Positions 32,801 to 41,815 of a stretch of 64,000 nucleotides of DNA are shown one piece after another (the stretch's first letter is position 1; every line of letters starts with the position of its first letter). This DNA is from Cycas panzhihuaensis. Taxonomy: Eukaryota > Cycadophyta. A model generated the notes under the pieces. The model ran no database searches and was not told where the DNA came from. It worked only from the letters and a program-made list of their open reading frames with translations. Where the stretch lies: the NCBI GenBank assembly GCA_023213395.1, contig CM041465.1, forward strand, positions 128,471,741 through 128,535,740, read 5' to 3'. Position numbers and translations under genes: made by a program.

Positions 32801-33690
32801 AGCCAAAATGGCTGCCCCCTAAAAGGGCAATTAAACATAAATTCCAGTTGGTTGCTGATTCACCTTTTCCAAATCTTAGTCTCTACTGAACCTCAATTTT
32901 GGAGAATGAAGAGATTAAGAGGTAGATTCAAGAACTCATGGAATAAGAAGTGATCAAGCTGAGTTGTTCCCCATGTGGTTCACCTATTGTTTTGGTGCCA
33001 AAGAAAGATGGAGGATGGAGAATGTGCATTGACTACCGGGCTTTGAATAAGATTACCATAAAGAATCGACATCCCTTACCATGGATAGATGACTTGTTAG
33101 ACCAGCTACAATTATCAAGATATTTTAGCAAATTAAACCTAAAATTAGACTACCATCAAGTTCAAATTTGAGAGGAGGATACTTGGAAGATAGCCTTCAA
33201 ATCGAAGCAAGGGTTGTTTGAATGGTTGGTAATGTCGTTTGGCCTATGCAATACACCTGCCACCTTCATGAGGTTGATGAATGAGGTATTAAGACCTTTT
33301 ATTAATGACTTTGTAATTGTTTATCTAGATGATATTCTGATTTTTAGTCATACTTGGGAGGAGCACCTCCAACATGTCGAGCAAGTGCTCAAAGTTCTCC
33401 AAGAACAACAATTGAAACTCAATCTGAATAAGTGCGAGTTTAGAAAGCAATCTCTCATCTTCTTAGGTTTTGTGGTTAGAGGAGGAGAATTGAAGATTGA
33501 CCCAACAAAGATTAAAGTCATTCTCAATTGGCCCACACCTAAGACAACCACAGAGGTAAGAAGTTTCATTGGTGCATATCAATATTTAAGAAAATTTATT
33601 TTCAAATTCTCTCAAATTGTAACACCTCTTCATGCATTGACGGGAGGACATGCAAAGTTTCAATGGGAGAATGAATAAGAAAAAGTTTTT
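32800..33690 (+). pseudogene. Gypsy reverse transcriptase of element D
   Basis: Open stretches 32950-33171 and 33214-33678. Blocks: SPIVLVPKKDGGWRMCIDYRALNKITIKNRHPLPWIDDLLDQL, FSKLNLKLDYHQV, LFEWLVMSFGLCNTPATFMRLMNEVL, the active site VYLDDILIFS (YLDD at 33322-33333) and KCEFRKQSLIFLGFVV. One stop sits between the two open parts (QI*EED). The catalytic box is intact. Best preserved domain of element D. Confidence 0.93.
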
Positions 33691-34150
33691 AGGCTTTTAA
33701 AGTAGAAAATTTGTGAGGCACCAGTGTTAGCTTTACCCTCTTTGTAGAAACCATTTGAATTGGAGACCGATGCTTCAGGCTATGCCATGGGAGCAGTGTT
33801 AAAGTAAGAAGGAAGACCGATAACATATCATTCAAAGACATTTAATGGAGCTGTCATAAACTACCCAACTTACGATAAGGAGCTCTATGCATTGCACCAA
33901 GCAGTGAAGCATTAGAGACCATATTTGTTGGAAAAAGAGGTGGTCATCCACACCAACCACAAGCCTTTGGAATTCTTGTAGACTCAGTCCAAATTATAGT
34001 AGGCTAGGCACATGAAGTAGATATCCTATTTGCAGTAATTTTACATCGTGGTTAAGTGCAAGAAAGGAACGACAAATAAAATTGCAGACTTGTTGTCTAG
34101 ACCTCCTCAACAGCAAGGTATTTCTAGTTTGTTGGTAGCTATGCAATTTC
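33691..34150 (+). pseudogene. Gypsy RNase H of element D
   Basis: FELETDASGYAMGAVL (first acid), PITYHSKTFNGAVINYPTYDKELYALHQAVKH (E in 'Y.KELYA'), VVIHTNHKPLEFL (third acid Asp replaced by Asn in 'HTDH'), then KCKKGTTNKIADLLSRPP. This is the complete domain with stops at Trp/Gln codons. Confidence 0.88.
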
Positions 34151-34179
34151 AACCTTTCTACCATGATGAATATATTGAT

Positions 34180-34525
34180 TTGTACTTCAAAAATCTCAAC
34201 AGAGATACAAACAGAGGTATGATGCACATAGAACCAACCATTCCTTTAAGGAAGAAGATCGAGTTTGGTTGTACCTCAGTAAGAAACGATTGTAAGGTGG
34301 AGGCAAAAAGATAAAGGCTATACGTTATGGTCCTTTTACAATCTTAAAGAAGATTGGGAAAAATGCTTTCCAGCTTAAACTTCTAGAATTCATGAAGATG
34401 TATTCCGTAGTGAATGTTGAGAATCTGAAGATGTTCGAGCCATCCATGTTGGATGAAGATGAAGACGGAATTCTACTATTACCAAATCCAAAGGAATTGC
34501 GAATAGAGAAAGAGAAGCCAATGTA
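34180..34525 (+). pseudogene. Integrase C-terminal end of element D after the core deletion
   Basis: After DEYIDLYFKNL (34170-34198) the frame jumps to a segment that reads KQRYDAHRTNHSFKEEDRVWLYLSKKRL, then KKIKAIRYGPFTILKKIGKNAFQLKL and MYSVVNVENLKMFEPSMLDEDED. That is the region after the DDE core in Gypsy integrases. The zinc finger and the core are absent, with the junction near 34195-34205. The last codon is TAA near 34524. Confidence 0.83.
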
Positions 34526-34704
34526 AAATCATTGCATTCTTCAAAGGAAGCTGTCTAAGGCATAATCGAGTCCTTCAGAATTATAGAAAAAGGACAAGTA
34601 CCCAACAAGACAAAATGGTACAATAGGGAGATAGGGAAAATCAAATTCCCTCATCTACAACTATAAAGTTCATGAGGCCATGAACTCCTAAAAAAAGGGA
34701 GTTC
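34526..34704 (+). promoter_or_regulatory. 3' untranslated region and PPT of element D
   Basis: A short spacer ending in the purine run TAAAAAAAGGGAG (34689-34701), a few bases before the 3' LTR. Confidence 0.65.
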
Positions 34705-35798
34705 TAATCTGTTTTTAGATTTTTAATTTCATAATACTCTTAAAATGCCTTTTTTTCATGTTTGTAACTTTCATTTAGTAAAAAAATGCCTTAAGATGCT
34801 TAAAAAATGCAAAAAAAAGGTGCAACCAAGTGCAACCAGGTGGTCTACAAGTGCAGCTAAGTGCAATCGAGTGGTCCACAAGTGCAACAACGTGCAACCA
34901 TGTAGTTTACAAGTGCAATTACAAGTGCAACCCTATGGACTGCAGGTGCAACCTTGCATACTATAAGTGCAACACTGCAGATTGCAGAAAATGAAAAATA
35001 AAAAAATAAAAAAATAACAGCATTTTTTATAGGGAAAACAGAGCTCGTTTTGCACAAAATTTTAGGAGGACATTTTTACACGTGTCCTCTATGCAATAAA
35101 AGAGAAAATCCCCTTAATTAAATGGATTTAAGTGGGTTTTTTTTAATCGTTTATGAATTCGTTGAAGAACTAAAAAATAGAAAAATCATTGAGGAAGAAA
35201 CTATGCATCCTAGGGTTTTAAACAATAAGTTTTCTTCACAGAAGATATGGGAGGACGCCCGACAGCCATAAACACAGTAAGAGGAGCAAGATTCGAGGAA
35301 AGTTTATCTAAAATTACTTTCCGAAATGAAAGAACAACTCCAAGACAGAAATTCTAGGTAGGAGAGAAAAAAGTAACGAAAGTGCAAAAGGAGCGACAAA
35401 ATAATACCCAAATCCATTCATGGGGGTAGTGAAGGAGCCTAAGAAGGTGTAGTTATAGTCGAGGGAGGAAAAAAATAGTCATAGCAGTCCAAGAAAGAGA
35501 CACCGACGGAATTCTTATCCAAGAAAGGGATTTTTTTGGTTATTGACAACCAAAACTCCATGCATACTTTGTTGGCAGAGGTTCCAAAGAACGTGTAGCA
35601 GCCCGAAAAGTGCCTAACACTCATTTCTTCTCTCCCAACTTGTTGTAGCAGTCCTTTGCATACTCATTAGAGCACAAACATAAGGAATTTTATAGAAAAA
35701 TTTTAAATATCTTTAAATTAATGTAATATTATTATAAATTTGTTCTGGATTTATTTCTATTAGATTAAGTCTTTACTTATCCATTTAAATTTGGATCA
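34705..35798 (+). repeat. 3' LTR of element D
   Basis: 1094 bp, TAATCTGTTTTTAG to AATTTGGATCA. Same sequence as the 5' LTR apart from many point changes and a longer GTGCAA array (34819-34975). Confidence 0.86.
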
Positions 35799-36463
35799 GA
35801 AATGGGGTGTGGTCCCCCTGCCAGTGCCACCACTCTGAAGTGATAAAAAAACCAACATTGTAGAAGGGTATTGTATGATAGGCCACCCTTCCCTGCCACT
35901 CGAATAGCATCCAGCTAAGCAACTAAGTTTGCCGCTATGAGGGTAGCCCAGTCTAGTCTCTCCCCGGCCTCGCATCTCCTCACAACATCCATCTACCTGC
36001 TAGGAATGTCTCAATAGTTCTGTTTCTGATATATCCGAAACAAAATGCATAGCGTGATCAACTTCCTCACACGAGGAACTCCCAACATCACCATACTTTG
36101 CAAAGGAATACTTCTCCTCTCCTATCTGTCTGAGCCCGTGAAGTATGTGGCAGCCTCCCTGTGTGCTGCCTCATTGCTAAGAAGCATTCCTAGCGATGTT
36201 AGCCTCCATGTTGCCGGCACTCCTAATATCCTCCTAATGTCCCCTGGTGTGACTATCACATCTCCTACCTAGGGTAGATGGAACACGTGCTTCCATTTAT
36301 CCTGGTGTAAGATAATGTCCACCAAGAGCCTCTGATCTGATGTATACTGCGACGTCCTCGTGACCTTCAGTAAGCCACACCTAGTTAAAACCTATCTATC
36401 CTCATAGGACATCATCTTAATAAAACTTAGCATAGCCATGCCGATGTTCTCGCGGTTGTCCAT

Positions 36464-37602
36464 CGTGATAACTACTTGCAAACCACCCCAAAACTAGTTA
36501 GGATCTAAATCATACTTACCTCTCTATCCTCTAGACTATCTCTTGGCCTCATTTGGTCGACATTTGAGAGCCCTTGGTCCCCCTTCTCTATTTTTTGACA
36601 GGTCTGGCTTTGCACTGCGCCAAACTTCGCGGTACCGTAGAGTTTGGCCTGGGTCCCGCGGTGATCAGGGCACCGCGATCTTTATCACAGTGCGAACATC
36701 ACCCCCCCTAAAAGGGAGGGGTTTCTACCCCAAAATCCCCAAATTTTTTGCCTGTGTGAGTCACTCTCAGGCTCACTGGGACTGGGGTTACCTAATGCCC
36801 TAGTCCTGCCCCTCTCTAGGTCCATTTTATACTCCAGGAGATCACTTCTTGCCTTTAAGAGGCCCAAAACTACACTAGATCCGATCGTGTTGTCGCCATC
36901 TCATTGCCCTCGTCTCAACGGTTGTCTCCTCATCTCGATCCAATGGTCAGATCTCTCTTTGTATGCCTCTGAAGTCGGGTGGTGCTCCACTGCGTAAGGG
37001 AAGGGCTCTGAATTCATTTGTGAGCCTGTGAAAATGAATCATATTTTCATCAAGTTTCCTTATATAGGCGGGGGTCCCGACGGGCACTTTCCCTGTTTTT
37101 GCTTTCGAGATAGCCCTTGAGACCATCTCTTATTCCCAAACATCATCACCTTCTAGCCATGTTTCCTATTTCACTTCCTTAGTCCCCATTTTGCTCATCC
37201 TTTTGGGTGCATTTATGGCACCTCGCCGACTCATTTTCGCTAGGGCCCTTCTATCTTGTTTTACGTTCCACTCCCGTGTATGCCTAAGTTTATACTCGTT
37301 TGACTCATTTCATCATCTTGGATTTATTTTTGCAGTCTGTTCGTACCCATAGGGTCTCCAAAGGGAGTGCTCCCTCCGTTCGGGATCGCTCTTCATTTTC
37401 TTGAACAACCTTTGGCACCCCAGGGTGGCCTCCTCACTGCCTGTTCTCTGCCAGTGGTCAGATAGTCTACTCCTATCCTCAGGTAGCCTCACTATTGGAT
37501 CCTCCTACCCTTTGTAGCCATCATTGTTAGCCATATGAGCCCCTTTTTCTTTGACTACAACTCTATTGCATATTTTCTCTACCGAGACACTTTCTTTTCT
37601 CA
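36464..37602. other. Region between antisense gene start and downstream RNase H of element E
   Basis: GC-rich, no domain on either strand. On - it would be the 5' flank and leader of the antisense gene, with a TATA-like box at 37058-37067. A donor-like GAG|GTAAGTATG occurs on - near 36519, but the nearest acceptor would give an intron under 50 nt, so I do not call it. Confidence 0.5.
37058..37067 (-). promoter_or_regulatory. TATA-box candidate upstream of the antisense gene
   Basis: The - strand reads CTATATAAGG in a GC-rich surrounding, about 590 bases upstream of the ATG at 36463. Good fit to a plant TATA box, but only a sequence match. Confidence 0.45.
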
Positions 37603-38028
37603 CCCATAACTCTCTTCATCTTCACCGACGGCAGAAGCTGTGGTAATCCTGGTCCCTCCGCCACCGCGTGGATTCTTCGCGACCCTTCTGGATATGATTT
37701 CCTATGTTCTAGAGTCTTTCTCCCTGAGGCCACTAATAACGAAGCTGAGTACATGGCCATTATCGAAGCCCTCACTAATGTGCTCTATTTCCACCACGGA
37801 TCCATTGTTCTTCTTTGTGACTCCCAGGTGGTGGTGTCCCATCTCACCCAGGTTTACCAAGTGCGATGCCCATGCTTGAGAGCCCTCACTTTGACCACTA
37901 GATCCCTTTTAGCTTGCTTCTAGTCTGTTGCCATCTAACGCATCTCTCGAGCCCTCAATGCTAAGGCAGATAACCTCGTTCGCCTCATCCTTAAGCGTCG
38001 CCTTCCTCTTCTTGTTAACCGCCCTTGA
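37603..38028 (+). pseudogene. Additional (archaeal-type) RNase H of element E, downstream of integrase
   Basis: One + frame reads FIFTDGRSCGNPGPSATAWIL, then ATNNEAEYMAIIEAL, LLCDSQVVVSHLTQVY and, after two stops, RISRALNAKADNLVR. These are the four RNase HI blocks, with all four acids present (D in TDG, E in NEAEY, D in CDSQ, D in KADN). The 'DG..GNPGP' form matches the additional RNase H acquired by Tat-lineage Gypsy elements. It would help to remove RNA from RNA-DNA hybrids. Stops at the positions of TAG and TAA near 37920-37938. Same strand as pol, but about 3.8 kb beyond it once element D is subtracted. Confidence 0.87.
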
Positions 38029-38436
38029 GAGACTTGCCCGATTGCCCTGTCGCCCAAGTCTCGAGCTGTTTTACATTTCACTTTGCAATCTGTTCACACC
38101 TCTGAAAGCTAGCTGCTGATGAGGTTAAACTATGATGACCTCCAAGTTTGCTCATTTACCCTTTCTCTTGTCACCATTATACCTTCTCTTTGCACTCTTA
38201 TAATGGGGGCATCCCCCTCATCCATCATAGCTTCCAGTTAATTCCTAGGTGGTACATAGGTAGCCCCCGTGCTATCTCCACCCCTATCCTCATATCCACG
38301 CGTTCTGCCACGATACTTGCCGGTACCCTTGGACCCTGTTATGATTATGATTATTATATATACATGTGTTACTGATAGTTTTTGTTGCCAGCATTCGCCA
38401 TTGCACTATGCTTCCGAGTGGCAAGGCTCTACTGCC
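38029..38436. other. Spacer before the PPT of element E
   Basis: No domain recognised. It continues from the RNase H to the PPT; small ORFs on both strands have no support. Confidence 0.5.
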
Positions 38437-38446
38437 AAGGGGGTAG
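38437..38446 (+). promoter_or_regulatory. Polypurine tract of element E
   Basis: AAGGGGGTAG directly before the LTR start TGTTTCCTAGC. Confidence 0.75.
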
Positions 38447-41250
38447 TGTTTCCTAGCTACCGAGAATAGATATGGATAGATCAACTCAGGTAAGCATAGG
38501 TATGCTTCTTCCTTCTTGCCTTTATTGTTTCTTTGGAAAGGTAGATAGGAGCATTGCCTCATTGCATGATTGACTATCACATTTGAGTGATCATCTTACA
38601 ACCATTACTTGATCATGTTACTTGTCATATATTTAGCCTATGACGACCTGCGAGACCTACCTCTCCATAAGGTAGGCATCCCCCTGGTGCTCTAAAACCC
38701 TCTGCACCACCTCTACGTCACCTCAAGCCTCACTCAACTTGTGTGATCTGCTTACATCATAATCTTACATTCTTTCATAGCATTTTTGGGAATCTTAACT
38801 CTTGATGTTTTATTTGGTCTAGTCCACATGTCACCCAGACTGTCCCTAGCTACCTGGACAGGAGGGTTGGCCCCTCCTAGACCTGTCACATCCCCATTTA
38901 GGGCTCCTAGAACACTAGCCATTGTTATTTTAGCATTCTGGCCCTGCACTACTGTAAACTAAGTGGTACCATGAAATTTACCGCAGTACCGTGGTGCGAC
39001 TGTTGCACTTTATTTTTTTTATCTGCCGTGGCAATTCTCATTTTTTTCATGGAATTGCCATGTGGATAAGTGACCAACTCAGCTCTACCCAAACCCTAAT
39101 TGCTTGATTAGGGTTAGGATGGGTATATATCTCAAAAATTACCTTATTTCACATCTCTTGGCTCTCAAACAACACGTTCAACTACTATAATTCTACTCTC
39201 TTCCTCCTCTCTTTCATAGGTACGCCTGTAACACTGCACTTTCTGCCATTCCAACCTAGGATCTGCCTGCAACAACTCTATCACGTAGTAGGAAATTCTC
39301 TTCCAAGCATTTCCAAGCAAGATCTCCATGTTTTTCCTTCAGTTTCACCCAGTAAATGTCTTCTATAGCCCTACTTTGGGAAATACCCTGCAAACCTTGC
39401 AGGACCTGCCCTCTTTCATTGTTTGCAGGGGTAGGTCTGCCATTAACTCAGCCCAGCAGGTACCCCTTACTTTATTTTTATGTTTCAACACATATTTACT
39501 TGATTAGAGCTTATTTAAAAATACATTTCCCTCCCTTTTTTGTCTTTTTATTTTAAAGGGAATTGCTCTTTCTTGTGTTTGGCTTCAAATACCTTAATCT
39601 CCTTCCCATTCTCCGTTGGTTTTTCTCAAGAAAGTTGCGAGAGAGGGTCCATAAGGACTGGGTCAAGGGAGTAAGGTGGGATCCGTCCTATTTGGACCTA
39701 CTCCCCAAGGGTAAACCCCTTCCCATCCTTCCTCTCTTGCGCCCGTGCTTTCCTTGAGCTAACCAAGAGTTGGAGAGATCTAGGCCTATGTTAGATATCA
39801 GTGTATGCAGCCCTTACTGCACTAGTTCCAGGCCTGCACGCTCTCCATTTGGGCCATGTCTATGCCCTTAACATTGTCCACCATCCATTTGTACCTTTGG
39901 CAAAGCCTGTGTGGCGATTCGCTGCCCATAGTGACTCTGCTACTTAGGCGTCTCTCATATGTCCTTCAACATTCATTCTCATGCTTGTTTGCTACTCATA
40001 AGCTATCACATAACCTTCATCCTATTGCATTCTGAGGTAGCATGGAGGTCCACTTGTGGAGGGTTTTTCCATCCTGAGGCTAGCCTTCCTTTCTTGCTTG
40101 GTATGCATTATCTTTCTTTTGAAGAGAGCAAAATTGATTTTAGTAGCAGTTCCACTAATTTAAAATATAAAACTTTAGCATTTATATTATATCTTTGCCT
40201 ATATAATATCTTACATATTGGCAGCCCCTTCTTGGAAGAGAAAACCCTTTGTGATTGTAGGTTTGTGGTAGCATTTGTAAAGGAAGAGAACGTACAACTT
40301 TGAGTAAGTCTTTTCCCTTCTTTCCTCTTCTGTCTTTTCACTTCTTTGCATGTTTTTGGCTTTCTTTGCTTTCTTGCTTCATTTTATCCTTTGTACAGGG
40401 AAGGTAAGGAAGCCCCCACTTCACTTCCACTCCAACTTTGGTTACATACCAACTAACGATGAGAGGGTATACGTTGCGTGTAAGCGAGTTTCCCCATCAA
40501 CCGCTCGGGTACGTATCATCTCTCCTTCCACTTCCTTGTCTTTTGTGCTCTTATCAAGCATCTATTGTATTTGTATAATAGGTCACATAAAGATCAAAAG
40601 GGTAATAAACCAACTGCTTGCATTTGCCTCACATATGTGTGTTGCACGTTTGTTTTTATAGGAAAAGGACATAATAAGGATTGCACTCCTCCCCTTTTTC
40701 CCTGCTTAAACTAAAAGCACCCCTTAGTTGTATTTCACTTAGCATGCATGCTTGAATGCACATAAAACACTTGTTTCCCTCTTTGTCTTTTGTCATTAAA
40801 AAAGAAAAGAGAGAGAGGGAGAGTAGCTCTTAGTCACCTTTTTTACCATTCCTTTCCTTGGTTAGATTCACCATAGGCTAATTATCCTAAGAGAAGCCTA
40901 TCCATGCTTCTCTTGGGCCATTTGCATGTAGCCCCTTATCTTACATTCCTTCGCCATAGGAACCCCTCCTTCGTGGATCTCTCCTCCTCCCTTCTGGCCA
41001 TCCAAGGGTGGGAGGACCTTACCCTTTAGGACTATCTGAGATACCCCTGTGTGTATCTCTCCTCTCGGAACTGAAAGCGAAAGCTACTCCGAGGAAGTTG
41101 GGCACCATTTACGGGTCCCAAACTCACACTCCGGTGCAGGGACGCCCTGTGTGGTGTTCTCTTCTACTTATAGGATTCCATCCATACCTCAGCATTGGTT
41201 ATTGACCATCTCAATCCCTACTAAGTGTAGTGACCATCCTGTAGACGTGA
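38447..41250 (+). repeat. 3' LTR of element E (~2.8 kb)
   Basis: Starts TGTTTCCTAGCTACC, as the LTR of element I starts TGTTTCCCAGCTTCC. Shared blocks follow in the same order: 'actcaggtaag', 'cctatgacgac', 'gaattgccatgtgg' (against 'gaaactgccatgtgg'), 'taaggaagccccc', a 'cagggacgccctgtgtgg'-type block near the end. A TATA-like TATATAT lies at 39124-39130. The right end is uncertain (41194-41255). ORFs inside it are not genes. Confidence 0.82.
39124..39130 (+). promoter_or_regulatory. TATA-box candidate in the LTR of element E
   Basis: GGGTATATATCTC in GC-richer LTR sequence, after a 'ccctaattgcttgattaggg' palindrome-like stretch. Confidence 0.4.
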
Positions 41251-41252
41251 TT

Positions 41253-41815
41253 CTATAGTCCTTAGGCAAAGCTTTAACAATTGTTGTTATAAGCTCATCT
41301 CTAGAGGCAGGACTACCTAATGTATTCAATTTATTACATACCTCTTTAATGGAAAAAATAAAAGCTGACATAGGCTTAACAAATTTTATAGAATACAATA
41401 AAGCTTTTACCATCAATATACGAGGTTCATCTCGCCTTTCATACGAGGATAAAATGTCCCATGCTTTCTTGGAAGTCTTTGTACACATAATATTCTAATC
41501 TACATGAACATCAATAATCATATGTAGGAATGCCAAAGCAATTTCATCTTTGGCTTCCCAAGCAGTAACAAGAGCATCATTAGGATGAACAATTACACCA
41601 TCATTTATAGTAGGTATAGGTCGAGGTATTCTTTTAGAAACATAACCCCAAAACTCATTCATTATTAAGAGATTTTGAGTGATCCTTTTCCATTCTTGAT
41701 AGTTATCTTATCCTAATAATTTGATAGTATATGCATTGAGCATATTAATTGCAGTCGTGTTAAAGTTGTAAAGCTTCAAGCTAGTAGATAACTTGGAGAC
41801 TCAAGAGTTTGTTAC
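41253..41815 (-). pseudogene. gag: Copia gag (UBN2-like) of element F, truncated
   Basis: Reads INMLNAYTIKLLG, NYQEWKRITQNLLIMNEFWGYV, VTAWEAKDEIALAFLHMIIDVHV, TSKKAWDILSSYERRDEPRILMVKALLYSIKFVKPMSAFIFSIKEVCNKLNTLGSPASRDELITTIVKALPKDYR. These are the ordered Copia gag blocks. It stops matching at DYR, where element E sequence begins. Only two or three stops; the zinc knuckle is not reached. Confidence 0.85.

Larger units (their letters stand above)
29879..35798 (+). mobile_element. Element D: Ty3/Gypsy element lacking its integrase core
   Basis: 5920 bp, nested in the antisense gene of element E. LTRs at 29879-30921 and 34705-35798, PBS at 30928, then gag, zinc knuckle, protease, RT and RNase H, and a short integrase C-terminus. 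The integrase zinc finger and DDE core (about 1 kb in relatives) are missing. LTR starts read TA instead of TG in both copies. The layout and motifs are chromovirus-like, but no chromodomain was identified, so the lineage is left open. Confidence 0.88.
28792..36463 (-). pseudogene. Antisense plant mobile domain-like gene in element E, intron-bearing, split by element D
   Basis: On -, an ATG at 36463 begins MDNRENIGMAMLSFIK. The next part has VTRTSQYTSDQRLLVDIILHQ, KWKHVFHLP and VGDVIVTPGDIRRILGVPA, which resembles the 'H.F.LP.GE.T.TL.DV..L.GLP' core of plant mobile domain proteins, a family also known as extra ORFs of Tat elements. The frame reaches 35804, is cut by element D, and resumes at 29878 in the same frame once one TSD copy is removed. 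Then comes a Gly/Pro/Ser-rich section (PSGTAGGEAYPSGTAGGEAG), an intron (29241-29346) and a last exon with a charged, coiled-coil-like stretch (LQAELDEIQTEKDALWGQ), ending at TAA 28792. Several stops make it a pseudogene here. The function is unknown. Confidence 0.68.
23860..41250 (+). mobile_element. Element E: Tat-like Ty3/Gypsy element, 5' truncated, with antisense gene and giant 3' LTR
   Basis: Sense order: protease, RT, RNase H, integrase (24000-27927); then the antisense gene (28792-36463, holding nested element D); then a second RNase H (37603-38028), PPT and 3' LTR (38447-~41250). No 5' LTR, PBS or gag is present. Without element D about 11.4 kb remains. An extra RNase H and extra antisense ORFs are known features of the Tat lineage, and the LTR pairs with the 5' LTR of element I. 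The exact right end lies between 41194 and 41255. Confidence 0.85.

Noticed and set aside
36474-36525. Possible second intron upstream of the antisense ATG (donor GTAAGTATG on -)
   Set aside because: The nearest usable acceptor would give an intron under 50 nt, shorter than plant introns normally are.
39959-40303. 114-codon + ORF in the LTR of element E
   Set aside because: Within an LTR, not conserved as an open frame in the LTR of element I, no domain.
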